From positions 3,410,001-3,474,000 of the forward strand of contig NZ_UPHU01000001.1 in the NCBI RefSeq assembly GCF_900566075.1: DNA of 64,000 nt, given 5' to 3'. Every line of letters begins with the position of its first letter. Position 1 is the first letter of the stretch. This document shows positions 9,207 to 17,352 of the stretch, piece by piece. Source of the DNA: Mycobacterium pseudokansasii. GTDB taxonomy: Bacteria > Actinomycetota > Actinomycetes > Mycobacteriales > Mycobacteriaceae. Made by a program: the position numbers and the translations under genes. Under the pieces are notes generated by a model, which was given only the letters and a program-made list of their open reading frames with translations, was not told the DNA's origin and searched no databases.

Positions 9207-9440
9207 ATGGCGGAGAAGAGTGGCCCCCAAGAGGGCGTCGAGGGCGTCGTCGAGGGTGCTAAAGGCAAGGCCAAGGAAGTCTTTGGAGCCGTGACCGGAC
9301 GCGACGACATGAAGCGAGAGGGGCAGGCCCAGCAGGATAAGGCCGACGCCCAGCGCGACGCGGCCAAGAAAGAAGCCGAGGCCGAAGCTGCCCGCGGCAG
9401 CGCCGAGGCTTCTGAAAAGCGTCAGGAAGCCAATCAGTAG
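9207..9440 (+). CDS. small charged stress protein (CsbD/microaggregate-binding-protein-like)
   Basis: A 77-residue, very hydrophilic, Lys/Glu/Ala-rich protein predicted to be helical. The N-terminal GAKGKAKEVFGAVTGRDDM resembles the CsbD-type motif of general-stress proteins and of mycobacterial 'microaggregate-binding protein 1' homologues. The rest (KADAQRDAAKKEAEAEAARG) is low-complexity and coiled-coil or LEA-like. An excellent GGGAGGAATTC precedes the ATG and a strong hairpin terminator follows at once, so it is a single-gene transcript, probably abundant. The biochemical role is unknown. Confidence 0.8.
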   Translation: MAEKSGPQEGVEGVVEGAKGKAKEVFGAVTGRDDMKREGQAQQDKADAQRDAAKKEAEAEAARGSAEASEKRQEANQ

Positions 9441-9445
9441 CTTGA

Positions 9446-9489
9446 AAGAGAGTGGGCCCGGTCCGATTTCGGACCGGGCCCACTCTCTT
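9446..9489 (+). terminator. strong hairpin terminator (20-bp perfect stem)
   Basis: AAGAGAGTGGGCCCGGTCCG, a 4-base ATTT loop and the exact reverse complement, starting 5 bases after the stop of the small stress gene. It lies between convergent genes and probably terminates both. There is no long U-tract, as is common in mycobacteria. Confidence 0.85.
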
Positions 9490-9508
9490 GCCGTAACACT
9501 GCCGACCG

Positions 9509-10222
9509 TCAGCGCGCCAGACGCGCGATCGGGGTCTGCGCGAGATGGTCAAGTAAGTCTGCGGCATTCTCGAAAACCATCACTGCCCCGGCACTTTCGA
9601 GTTCCCCGCCAGACACGCCGCCGCTGAGCAGCCCGATGCTCGGCACATCGGCGCGGGCACATGCTTCGGCATCCCACACCGCGTCGCCGACGAAGACGGC
9701 CCGGGTGTTGTCGACGCCCGCTCGGCGCAGCGCCACGTGGATGATGTCGGGCTTGGGTTTTGCGGTGTCGACGTCCCCGGCCGACGTGACTTCAGCAACG
9801 ACGTCGTCACTGTCGAGTACCTTACGCAGGAGCGCCAATTCGTCTTCTGGGGCCGAGGTGGCAAGCACCACGTTAAGGCCGAGGCTTGCCACGCGGTGCA
9901 GCAGGGCGCGTGCGCCCGGCAGGGGTCGCAGTAAGTGTGACGCTTCTTTGTAGTACCGCGAGTGCAAATCCTTCAGGCGTTGCTGAATGTCCTTGGGCGC
10001 GTTGCCCGACAGCGATTTCACCAGCGTCGAGCCGTCCATCCCGATGGACCGGTGGATGCGCCATGTCTCGACGTCGATTCCCGCCGTGGCGAACGCACGG
10101 AGCCAGGCGTCGATATGCAGGTAGTTGGAGTCCACCAGGGTACCGTCGACGTCGAACAATACCGCCGGCCGCGCCGCGGAACCGGAAGCGTCCCCAGGGA
10201 TTTCGCTGTCGGACAAGGCCAT
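9509..10222 (-). CDS. HAD-superfamily hydrolase (phosphatase)
   Basis: A 237-residue haloacid-dehalogenase-type phosphatase. Motif I is FDVDGTLVDS near residue 22 (nucleophile Asp and acid/base Asp). A helical cap follows, then motif II (LATSA), motif III Lys (DTAKPKPD) and motif IV (VFVGDAVWDAEA). It resembles phosphoglycolate phosphatase/beta-phosphoglucomutase-like members. The ATG at 10222 is 8 bases downstream of the stop of the membrane-protein gene on the same strand, implying one operon. The substrate is unknown. Confidence 0.85.
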   Translation of the reverse strand: MALSDSEIPGDASGSAARPAVLFDVDGTLVDSNYLHIDAWLRAFATAGIDVETWRIHRSIGMDGSTLVKSLSGNAPKDIQQRLKDLHSRYYKEASHLLRPLPGARALLHRVASLGLNVVLATSAPEDELALLRKVLDSDDVVAEVTSAGDVDTAKPKPDIIHVALRRAGVDNTRAVFVGDAVWDAEACARADVPSIGLLSGGVSGGELESAGAVMVFENAADLLDHLAQTPIARLAR

Positions 10223-10230
10223 CGACCGAC

Positions 10231-10614
10231 TCAACTGCTGAACAGGATGGCCGTGACTGCGATGTCGACGACCAGCAGGGCCAGCGCGCATAACGGAACG
10301 ACAAAGCCACGCCGCCGGGAAGCCGTGAAGAAGGAGGCGACAAGCGTTGAAGCAGCCACAACCGGAGCGCCATACAGCACCACTCCGAACACCAGACCGT
10401 TCGGGCCCAGGTCTGGGCACTGATCGCCGCTGCACGCAGCCATGCTCATCGCCGCGCCGATGGCGAATACCATGACGACTGCTGCCGCGGGCACCGTCAG
10501 CAACGCCAGCACCCAGTTCACCAGGGTGCGACGGCCACGGTTGTGATCGCCAGCCTGCGCTGCGATGCCCGCGTCGGTGATGACCTCGTGGTGTTCGTGG
10601 TTCTGCAGCCTCAT
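10231..10614 (-). CDS. small integral membrane protein of unknown function
   Basis: A 127-residue protein with a polar His-rich N-terminus (LQNHEHHEV) and three hydrophobic segments (about residues 33-58, 70-92 and 102-126). Between the first two lies an extracytoplasmic loop with two cysteines (AACSGDQCPDLG) that could pair. A strong GGGAGG lies 5 bases before the ATG. It is probably co-transcribed with the downstream HAD gene. No family is recognised. Confidence 0.65.
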   Translation of the reverse strand: MRLQNHEHHEVITDAGIAAQAGDHNRGRRTLVNWVLALLTVPAAAVVMVFAIGAAMSMAACSGDQCPDLGPNGLVFGVVLYGAPVVAASTLVASFFTASRRRGFVVPLCALALLVVDIAVTAILFSS

Positions 10615-10791
10615 CAGCGCCTCCCTTCATGGGGTTCCGGTGGAAACTGGCGGCGGCCGCGGCGAGTCGCGGCGCGCCCCGATCGCCTTCTGGCCGACTA
10701 CCCGCGTGGGTTGTGCCGAAACATGGCGGCTAGCGCATGCAACCCGCGGCAGTGCCCGGCTGCGTCGGCACCCCGGCGGTTGACGGCCCGA

Positions 10792-11460
10792 TCAGCGCCA
10801 GGTGGGCAAGTCCATGCCGGCTCGGGCCCTCTTGAGGTCCTCGACGAACAGTGTGTAGGCCTCGCCGCGGCGGTCACTGCGATCCCGCAGCACCGCCGAC
10901 GGGTGAACGGTTGCCGTCACCAGTGGTTCGGGGTTGACCGCGACCCGCAACGTCGCGGACAGGCGCACCCGTTCACCACGATGTGCGGTCACGCGAAACG
11001 CGCCACCCAGCAAGGATTGTGCGGCCGTCGCACCCAGGCACACGATCAATTGTGGCTGTACTGCCTCGATTTCGGCGATCAGCCAGGGCCGGCAGGCCAC
11101 GACTTCGGTTCGAGAGGGTTTCTGATGTATGCGCCGCTTGCCCTGCCTGCGGAACTTGAAGTGCTTGACGGCATTGGTCTGGTAGGTCAATCCCGGGTCG
11201 ATGCCGGCATCGTCGAGAGCCCGCTGCAACAGTCGGCCGGCCGGGCCGACGAACGGAAGTCCCTCCTGGTCCTCGCGATCGCCCGGCTGTTCCCCGACCA
11301 ACATCAGCGGCGCGTCACACGTGCCGTGACCGAAGACGGTGCGGGTGGCGTCGGCGTACAGCGCGCAACCCCGACAACTGCTGGCGGCGTCCTCCAAAAG
11401 GGTCAATTCACGTTCGTCGGGTAAGTAGCGCCCCGCCCCCGCGGCAGATGCTGCAGTCAT
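10792..11460 (-). CDS. udgX: UdgX, uracil-DNA-binding/uracil-DNA glycosylase superfamily protein
   Basis: A 222-residue iron-sulfur UDG-superfamily protein. Motif A is GEQPGDREDQEGLPFVGPAG (about residues 56-75). The N-terminal CRGC (residues 29 and 32) and later Cys residues fit a 4Fe-4S cluster. The diagnostic loop KRRIHQKP is present, with His112. In M. smegmatis UdgX the equivalent His (109) attacks the abasic sugar after uracil excision and leaves the enzyme covalently bound to DNA. UdgX is found in some mycobacteria such as M. smegmatis and M. avium, and as far as I know not in M. tuberculosis. It forms a single-gene unit, a possible second line of uracil repair or DNA-damage sensing. 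Confidence 0.88.
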   Translation of the reverse strand: MTAASAAGAGRYLPDERELTLLEDAASSCRGCALYADATRTVFGHGTCDAPLMLVGEQPGDREDQEGLPFVGPAGRLLQRALDDAGIDPGLTYQTNAVKHFKFRRQGKRRIHQKPSRTEVVACRPWLIAEIEAVQPQLIVCLGATAAQSLLGGAFRVTAHRGERVRLSATLRVAVNPEPLVTATVHPSAVLRDRSDRRGEAYTLFVEDLKRARAGMDLPTWR

Positions 11461-11593
11461 GGCCGAAACCCGCTGCGGCCGACGGCGTCGGCGCCGACCT
11501 CGGTACGTTCTGACACCGGAATTCCTTCATCGACGAGCGTCCCCACTCGGGATACCCGCTTCGAGGGCACGCAATCCGGCCCGAGACCGGCCG

Positions 11594-11980
11594 TCAGGCT
11601 TCTCCGCCGGCGGCAACTCGGGTGGCTCGGGTCGATCGTGGGGTCGCTTTCGCGGCGTTGCGCAGGGAGCGGTTGGTCGCCTGCAAGTCGTCGTTCGCAG
11701 CAGCCAGTGCCGCATTGTCGTCTTCGAGACTGAGGATACGCGCAATTCCGGCCAGATTGATTCCGGCGTCAACCAGAGCGCTGATCCGCTGCAGCCGGGC
11801 CAAGTCGTCGGCGCTGTAGCGCCGTGTTCCACCGTCACTACGAGAGGGGGTCAACAATCCGTAGCGTTCGTACAGCCGTAGCGACTGCACCGCGATGCCG
11901 GAGAGCTCGGCGGCCACTGAGATGCCGTACACGCCATGGTCAGGCGCCGGCGCGCCGGTTTCGCCGGGACGGTCAGCCAT
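11594..11980 (-). CDS. MerR-family regulator, HspR-like
   Basis: A 128-residue MerR-type regulator. The winged helix-turn-helix (YGISVAAELSGIAVQSLRLY, ERYGLLTPSRSDGGTRRYS) is followed by a coiled-coil segment (LEDDNAALAAANDDLQAT). The sequence is closest to heat-shock repressors of the HspR type rather than metal sensors, since it has no Cys sensor residues. It is divergent from hsp18, with an inverted repeat between them, so it most likely controls hsp18 and itself. GAGGAGATGAG precedes the ATG. Confidence 0.82.
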   Translation of the reverse strand: MADRPGETGAPAPDHGVYGISVAAELSGIAVQSLRLYERYGLLTPSRSDGGTRRYSADDLARLQRISALVDAGINLAGIARILSLEDDNAALAAANDDLQATNRSLRNAAKATPRSTRATRVAAGGEA

Positions 11981-12059
11981 AGCTCATCTCCTCGACTGCT
12001 ACTCGCATAGAAAACCTCTCTATCACACTTGCATTGCAATGTCGATACTGGTATAAAAA

Positions 12060-12081
12060 ATCTATGGTGATGGCCATAGAT
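12060..12081. promoter_or_regulatory. inverted repeat between HspR-like regulator and hsp18
   Basis: Perfect 8-base arms ATCTATGG and CCATAGAT with a 6-base spacer lie in the divergent promoter region, about 45 bases before hsp18. It is probably the binding site of the adjacent MerR/HspR-like protein. It does not match the Streptomyces HAIR consensus (CTTGAGT-N7-ACTCAAG), so specificity may differ. Confidence 0.5.
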
Positions 12082-12126
12082 GTGCAACCCTATTGGACCA
12101 GCAGATTGGAGTGAGAGGTGACCACC

Positions 12127-12576
12127 ATGCTGATGCGCACCGACCCGTTCCGTGATCTGGACCGCTTCGCCCAGCAGGTGCTGGGCACGGCCGCCCGGCC
12201 AGCGGTGATGCCCATGGATGCGTGGCGGGACGGCGAAAAATTCGTCGTCGAGTTCGACCTTCCCGGCATCGACGCCAACTCCCTCGACATCGATATCGAG
12301 CGCAACGTGGTCACCGTGCGCGCAGAACGGCCCAGCGTCGATCCGAATCGGGAAATGCTGGCCAGCGAGCGGCCGCGCGGAGTGTTCAGCCGCCAGCTGG
12401 TGCTCGGCGAAAACCTCGACACGGACCGGATCGAGGCGTGCTACCAGGAAGGCGTCCTGAGACTGGTGATCCCGGTGGCCGAACGGGCCAAGCCGCGCAA
12501 GATCTCGGTCGCCCGCGGCAATGGCCACAAGGCCATCGACGAGGCTGACGCGCAACCCGAGGGGATCGAAGCCTGA
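12127..12576 (+). CDS. hsp18: small heat-shock protein Hsp20/alpha-crystallin (18-kDa antigen)
   Basis: A 149-residue alpha-crystallin-domain chaperone, near-colinear with the M. leprae 18-kDa antigen ([20 protein letters not shown] at the N-terminus). The core contains [18 protein letters not shown] and [16 protein letters not shown]; the tail carries [12 protein letters not shown] with the usual I-x-V-type motif. Small Hsps hold unfolding proteins in oligomeric complexes. The ATG at 12127 matches the M. leprae start and has AGTGAGAGG 8 bases upstream; a GTG at 12118 also lies in frame. Probably repressed by the divergent HspR-like protein and induced by heat or intracellular stress. Confidence 0.92.
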   Translation: MLMRTDPFRDLDRFAQQVLGTAARPAVMPMDAWRDGEKFVVEFDLPGIDANSLDIDIERNVVTVRAERPSVDPNREMLASERPRGVFSRQLVLGENLDTDRIEACYQEGVLRLVIPVAERAKPRKISVARGNGHKAIDEADAQPEGIEA

Positions 12577-13216
12577 CCGGGGGTGGATGGCGCGGCGACC
12601 GCCGCCGGCCTCGTCGGCCCGGACTCGTCGCGCCTCCACCAGACGTCATGTCCCACAACCGATGACTCGACGCGACTGGCAATTCGAAGTTCCGGGTAAG
12701 CCGGGTGCACTCGAGCCCGCAGGAAACGGCTTTCAACCTGCTGAAATTGGTGTCGCACGAGACCAACGTCAAGCTGCGGCTACCGGCGGAACAAAACCTG
12801 TCGAGATTTCCGCGATGCCAACCGACCATTTTCGCCGTCCGCAGAGCTGGACCGATTACTCCTGACCGCGCATCGCCACGCCGCGGGACAGACCAGGAAG
12901 CGTGACGTCTCCCTCGATCGGGGGACATGAGATTCATCCGAGCAGGGGCCGGTCAGCCGACAGACATCGCCGCAAGGCGAGGGCATGGTAACTGGCGGAG
13001 CGGTGTCCGCGTCGGACCCGCTCCTGCTCCACACCGCGAGCAGCAAGGGCGCACCGTAAAGGTTGGGCACGGGTCAGCCGCCAGACGGGAATCGATAATG
13101 ACCAGCATCGCAGTCAGCGCTGAGCCCGCTATCGGATGGGCGGCATGACGGCTATCCCCTCGGCGCCGCGCCAGGCCCGTTATCAGATGCCGCCGTTCTG
13201 CTCGAGCGGCTGGGCG
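12577..13216. other. 640-base region without a convincing intact gene
   Basis: Only short open frames occur, the longest forward ones from 12663 and 12705, and none has a recognisable domain. Several stretches look like decayed coding sequence, for example a frame with FNLLKLVSHETNVKLRL after 12730 and one with [14 protein letters not shown] just before 13217. A near-palindrome GTCTCCC-N6-GGGGGAC sits at 12907-12926. The region probably holds gene remnants plus the folE-like promoter. Confidence 0.4.
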
Positions 13217-13879
13217 ATGACCAACGACGAGGTGGCGCACGGGGCCGCGGCCTACCCCGCAGACATCGGTTACCAGACGACGGATTCGCCGGCGTGGTGG
13301 GACAACAACGCCGACATGGCCGTCGAGGGAGCCGTACGGCAGCTTCTTTCCGCCCTCGGCGTGGACGAGGGCGAGCACACCGCCGAGACACCTGCGCGGG
13401 TCGCCCGCGCTTGGCGGGAGATGCTGTGGGGATACAACGAGGTGCCCGAGGACCACCTTGACACCGATTTTCCCGCTCCGGACGACCCCGGGCTGATTGT
13501 CCTGCACGGCATCTCGTTCGCTTCCACCTGCGCGCACCATCTGTTGCCGTTCTCGGGGACTGCCACCATCGCCTACCGCCCCCATCCCGGGCAGCGCATC
13601 GTGGGCCTGTCCAAGCTTGCCCGGCTGGTCCACGGTTACGCCGCGCGACTGCAGGTTCAGGAGCGCATCGGGCACCAGGCGACCGCCGGGATCATGCGCA
13701 AGCTCAACCCTTCCGGGGCCATGAGTGTCATTACCGCACGACACGACTGCATGAGGCTGCGCGGAGTACGCGAACCGGCCGCCGAGGCAACCACCGAGTC
13801 CCGCAAAGGCAGATGGCTGGACCGTGAAATTGCGCTGGTCCATCGCCTACATGCCGGCGGTCGTCCCGGCGCCTGCTAG
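13217..13879 (+). CDS. folE: GTP cyclohydrolase I family protein (FolE paralogue)
   Basis: About 220 residues of GTP cyclohydrolase I, which converts GTP to 7,8-dihydroneopterin triphosphate for folate. Visible motifs are the zinc segment [10 protein letters not shown], the [13 protein letters not shown] helix, [10 protein letters not shown], and HDCMRLRG with the second zinc Cys. In classical enzymes the first motif reads C-E-H-H; here Glu is Ala, an unusual change beside the zinc site. Mycobacterial folate synthesis normally uses a folE next to folP elsewhere, so this is probably a second copy. The start is uncertain: ATG 13145 and ATG 13136 are in frame but lack a better ribosome site. Confidence 0.8.
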   Translation: MTNDEVAHGAAAYPADIGYQTTDSPAWWDNNADMAVEGAVRQLLSALGVDEGEHTAETPARVARAWREMLWGYNEVPEDHLDTDFPAPDDPGLIVLHGISFASTCAHHLLPFSGTATIAYRPHPGQRIVGLSKLARLVHGYAARLQVQERIGHQATAGIMRKLNPSGAMSVITARHDCMRLRGVREPAAEATTESRKGRWLDREIALVHRLHAGGRPGAC

Positions 13880-14763
13880 GACGACCGCGCCACGATCAGG
13901 GGCATCCGCACGGCGTGCACCACCGCGTTGCTCACCGAGCCCAGGAGGACGCCGGTGACGCCACCGCGGCCGTGACTTCCGACCACCACGAGCTGAGCGG
14001 TTTGCGACCGTTCGATGAGCTGCCGTGCCGGGCGGTCGCATACGACCACCCGGCGCACCGTCACATCGGGATAGCGCTCCTGCCAGCCCGCCAACCTCTC
14101 GGCAAGCAGGACCTGGGCTTCGGCTTCCACCGCGGTCCAGTTCAGTCCCGGCAGCTCGACCACCTCGAGATCGCTCCATGCATGCAGCGCGATCAGCTCA
14201 ACCCCGCGGCGGGATGCTTCGTCGAACGCCACCGCCACCGCGGCCTCCGACGCCGGTGACCCGTCGATCCCGAGCAACACCGGGGCGTGCAACGGATCCG
14301 GCATCAAAGGATCTTCGTCACGGACGATCGCGACCGGACACCGGGCACGTCTCACCAGACTCGAACTGACAGAACCCAGCAAGACCCGGGCCAACGCGCC
14401 GCGGCCGGAGCTGCCGACGACGATCATCTCCGCCTCGGCCGACATTTCGACCATGGTGGGTACCGGCGTGGAAAACACGATCTCACTCTTCACGGTGAGC
14501 TTTCGCTCCCCCGTGACCGACTCGTCGGCGATCTTGTGCGCAGCGGCCAGAATCTTGCGCCCCTCGTCTTCCTGCCACACCGCCCAGGTATCCGGGTAAG
14601 GCATCGGCGGCCAGGTCGCCACATCGGTGCTCACCACATGGACGATGGTCAGCTGAACGTTGCGCATCGCCGCGTCGCGGGCCGCCCAACATACCGCGGC
14701 ATTCGAGGCGGGTGAGCCGTCGGCTCCGACGACAACGCCGAGACGCTTTTCCAAAATCGACAT
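13876..14763 (-). CDS. universal stress protein, two UspA domains
   Basis: 295 residues, two tandem Usp domains. ATP-site segments are [16 protein letters not shown] and [15 protein letters not shown]; glycine loops are [20 protein letters not shown] and [25 protein letters not shown] 7 bases upstream supports the ATG at 14763. The 3' end overlaps the folE-like gene end by 4 bases (convergent). It lies downstream of a second, parallel usp gene, with a DosR-box-like site between them. A dormancy/stress role is likely by analogy with Rv2005c and Rv2028c. Confidence 0.88.
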   Translation of the reverse strand: MSILEKRLGVVVGADGSPASNAAVCWAARDAAMRNVQLTIVHVVSTDVATWPPMPYPDTWAVWQEDEGRKILAAAHKIADESVTGERKLTVKSEIVFSTPVPTMVEMSAEAEMIVVGSSGRGALARVLLGSVSSSLVRRARCPVAIVRDEDPLMPDPLHAPVLLGIDGSPASEAAVAVAFDEASRRGVELIALHAWSDLEVVELPGLNWTAVEAEAQVLLAERLAGWQERYPDVTVRRVVVCDRPARQLIERSQTAQLVVVGSHGRGGVTGVLLGSVSNAVVHAVRMPLIVARSS

Positions 14764-14948
14764 TTCGTTGCTCCTCCGATTACCTGACGTGTGTCGGCAA
14801 AGCTGCGACCAATGGTGTGTCGACGCCGAGTCGGCCTACCGTGGTGGCCCCGCCCGGCGCACCGGCGCAGTGCCGGCCGATCACCCAAGTCATAACGCCA
14901 AGCTACAAAACACATACCGCTGTGGCGTCTTCCGAACGGCCTGACCAG

Positions 14949-14968
14949 CAGGGACCAAAGACCTCTGT
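14949..14968. promoter_or_regulatory. DosR-box-like palindrome
   Basis: The core GGGACCAAAGACCTC matches the DosR/DevR consensus at most positions. It is about 190 bases upstream of the usp start at 14763 and just beyond the stop of the next usp gene, so it should serve the 14763 gene. Confidence 0.45.
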
Positions 14969-14998
14969 TTCGTGTGGTTCGTACACGGCGGCCGGCAA

Positions 14999-15883
14999 TC
15001 AGGCGGGACGCACGACGATGACCGGGATTTTCGCCGAGTGGGCCACGGCAGAGCCGACCGAGCCGAGGAGCATGCCGGGAAATCCCCCGCGGCCGCGGCT
15101 TCCGACCACTACCAATTGCGCGTGCTGGGCACCCTCGAGCAGCCAGTGCGCAGGCTTGTCACAGACCAGGGACCGCTGAACGTGGACGTCAGGGTACTGC
15201 TCTTGCCAACCTGCGAGCCGCTCGGCGAGAACTTCCTCTCCCTGACTCTCGCGATCGCGCCAGTCCATCCCGAGGATGGGGAAAACGCCGACGTCACTCC
15301 ACGCGTGCAACGCGACCAGATCTACGCCACGACGGGAGGCTTCGTCGAATGCCAAGGCCGTCGCGGCTTCCGAGGCCGGTGATCCGTCGATGCCCACCAG
15401 CACCGGCGCGCTGGTGTCCGGAGCCATACCGTCGTCGGAATGAATGACCGCTACCGGGCAATGCGCATGGTGCAACAGCGCCGAACTCACCGATCCCAGC
15501 AATGCTCGGCCCAGCGCGCCCATTCCCTGACTGCCGACGACGGTCATCCAGGCGTCCCTGGAGGCCTCGATCAGCGCCGGCACGATGTTGGAATAGACCA
15601 CCTCGGTGCGGACGTCCGGCGGGCGGGATTCTCCCAGGCTCTCGTCCAGCGCCCGGCGCGCCCGCTCGATCACGGTTCGCGCTTCGTCTTTCTGCCACTC
15701 GGGCATTTCCGTGTAGAGCTGGCCCACCGGCCAACCGACAACGACGGGGGCGACACCGTGCATCAATGTGACGGGCATCTGGCGCGAGCTGGCCTCGCAG
15801 GCGGCCCAGGCCACCGCCGCGTCGGACTGCGCCGAGCCGTCAACGCCCACCAGAATTCCGTACTGCGTTGTGTCCCTGGACAT
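14999..15883 (-). CDS. universal stress protein, two UspA domains
   Basis: 294 residues with two Usp domains: ILVGVDGSAQSDAAVAWA and [18 protein letters not shown] at the nucleotide sites, VVGSQGMGALGRALLGSVSS and VVGSRGRGGFPGMLLGSVGS as the glycine loops. AAGGAGGG 4 bases upstream fixes the ATG at 15883. It is parallel to, and about 235 bases upstream of, the other usp gene, suggesting tandem duplication. A DosR-box-like sequence lies about 125 bases before the start. Confidence 0.88.
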   Translation of the reverse strand: MSRDTTQYGILVGVDGSAQSDAAVAWAACEASSRQMPVTLMHGVAPVVVGWPVGQLYTEMPEWQKDEARTVIERARRALDESLGESRPPDVRTEVVYSNIVPALIEASRDAWMTVVGSQGMGALGRALLGSVSSALLHHAHCPVAVIHSDDGMAPDTSAPVLVGIDGSPASEAATALAFDEASRRGVDLVALHAWSDVGVFPILGMDWRDRESQGEEVLAERLAGWQEQYPDVHVQRSLVCDKPAHWLLEGAQHAQLVVVGSRGRGGFPGMLLGSVGSAVAHSAKIPVIVVRPA

Positions 15884-16006
15884 TTCACCCTCCTTGCGGC
15901 AGCCCCATGGGTACCCGGCCAGCGCCGGCACCGGATCCTCACGTCAGCACAACCTTGGCGGCGCGAGTCTCGACCTGACCGTATACGACGCCCGCCCGGT
16001 TCAGCA

Positions 16007-16021
16007 GAGACCATGGACCTC
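16007..16021. promoter_or_regulatory. DosR-box-like palindrome between usp and cold-shock genes
   Basis: GAGACCATGGACCTC has the same pattern as the other two sites in this window. It lies about midway between the divergent usp (15883) and cold-shock-like (16170) starts, so it could activate both. Confidence 0.4.
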
Positions 16022-16169
16022 ACTTTGACGCGGTTGATCCCAATCAGCTCACCGGTGGGCCGAACAGCTCACGAAATCAGAGTCGAAGGACCCTACGCCG
16101 ATTCCCGCTCGATGGATACGGTCTGGCATGTCGGAGTCCACCGACAGTAACGAGGGGAAGGCTGTCACA

Positions 16170-16427
16170 ATGCCCGTCATCAATAGCTACAACGTCGAAG
16201 CGATGCTGGATTCGATGGCGACCGTGTCGTATGGCGTTATCCACTGGTTCGATGACGAGCGCGGATTCGGATTCGTCCACCCCGCAGACGGTGATCGCGA
16301 CGTCTTCATCGACTCCTCCGAGATCGTTGATTGGCCTGCCGGCGGCGTTCATGAAGGTCAGCACGTGAGCTACCAAACCGGGGGCACACGGCACTGGCCC
16401 TTGGCGCAAGCCGTACACATCCTCTAA
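16170..16427 (+). CDS. cold-shock-domain protein
   Basis: An 85-residue protein with an N-terminal extension followed by an OB-fold cold-shock domain. GVIHWFDDERGFGFVHPADG carries the RNP1-like aromatic motif, and DRDVFIDSSEI the RNP2-like one. Canonical Csp proteins read K-G-F-G-F-I; here the site is R-G-F-G-F-V, still compatible with single-stranded nucleic acid binding. An ATG at 16128 would add 14 residues; AGGGGAAGG upstream of 16170 favours the shorter form. It is divergent from a usp gene and convergent with the FNT-channel gene. Confidence 0.75.
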   Translation: MPVINSYNVEAMLDSMATVSYGVIHWFDDERGFGFVHPADGDRDVFIDSSEIVDWPAGGVHEGQHVSYQTGGTRHWPLAQAVHIL

Positions 16428-16438
16428 AGGCGCGCCGG

Positions 16439-17314
16439 CTACGGCTCCCGCGGCTGAAGCCGCGCGATGACGTAAAACGGCAGCGCCACAAAAACCGTGC
16501 CGCCGACCAGATTGCCGAGGCTGGTAACGCAGATATTGGTGACCAAGCCGTGAGTCCCCCAACCCCAGCTGATCCCGCAGTGTGGGGCATCCGGGTGAAA
16601 CGCATTGAGCAGCAACGGCAGTCCCAGGAACCCGACATTGGCCACGACGTGCTGATCGCTGCCGATCACGAATGCGAAGGGCCCGTAGAACGCGAAGCCC
16701 ATCCGCGCGACGTCGCTGCGCGCCTTGTAATACATGCACATGGCGGTTTGCAGGAACCAGGTGCACAGCACCGCCAGCAGGAAGGCGGTCCACAAGGGCT
16801 GGCCGGCTTTCTGGGCGCCGACGACTGCCGCACGCGTGGCGAAGGCACCCAGATACGGACCCCCGGCCGCGGCGCAGACGGCGACGAACACCAGTGCACC
16901 AACGATATTGCCGCTCAGTCCGATAAGCAGCAGCTGTAGATAGCAGCTGATGCGCATGCGTCCCTGCAACACCGCGAAGAAGCCGGCTGCCATGTCGGCG
17001 GTGATCAGTGATGCCCCTGACACGAGGATGAGAACAAAAGACATGCCGAACGCCAGGCCCATCAGCAGGCTGGCGATACCAGGCGTGCCGACCCCGGTGC
17101 TGACGACCAACGACAACAACGCGCCGAAACCCACCATCGACCCGCCGACCAGTGAGCGGATCAGGAAAGCCCATGGATGGGCGGATTTCTCGAGTGCCAT
17201 GTCCGCTATTCGGGTCACCATGGCCGGGACACCGAGTGGTTCGAACGGATCACCGGCCCGGCGATCATCGGACAACGGGCCCACGAGATCTGGGCCCAGG
17301 GCAAGCTGGGACAT
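16439..17314 (-). CDS. formate/nitrite transporter (FNT) family channel
   Basis: 291 residues with six to seven membrane segments, typical of FocA/NirC/HSC pentameric channels for small monovalent anions (formate, nitrite, hydrosulfide). The conserved central His occurs in DQHVVANVGFLGL, and the C-terminal GNLVGGTVFVALPFYVI is a family signature. It is the last gene of a tight minus-strand operon with cyanase and an ECF sigma factor; only 38 bases separate it from the flavin reductase. The anion is unknown: nitrite, formate or hydrosulfide by family, while cyanate or bicarbonate would be a guess from context. Confidence 0.85.
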   Translation of the reverse strand: MSQLALGPDLVGPLSDDRRAGDPFEPLGVPAMVTRIADMALEKSAHPWAFLIRSLVGGSMVGFGALLSLVVSTGVGTPGIASLLMGLAFGMSFVLILVSGASLITADMAAGFFAVLQGRMRISCYLQLLLIGLSGNIVGALVFVAVCAAAGGPYLGAFATRAAVVGAQKAGQPLWTAFLLAVLCTWFLQTAMCMYYKARSDVARMGFAFYGPFAFVIGSDQHVVANVGFLGLPLLLNAFHPDAPHCGISWGWGTHGLVTNICVTSLGNLVGGTVFVALPFYVIARLQPREP

Positions 17315-17352
17315 GGTGCGCCTATCGGTAAGTATGGAAAGTGTTGCGTCGC

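Noticed and set aside
12521..12905. Small open frames after hsp18
   Set aside because: Not recognisable and overlapping in different frames; described as possible decayed sequence instead.
12907..12926. Near-palindrome GTCTCCC/GGGGGAC as a DosR site
   Set aside because: Only the half-site GGGGAC matches; spacing and second arm do not fit the DosR consensus.
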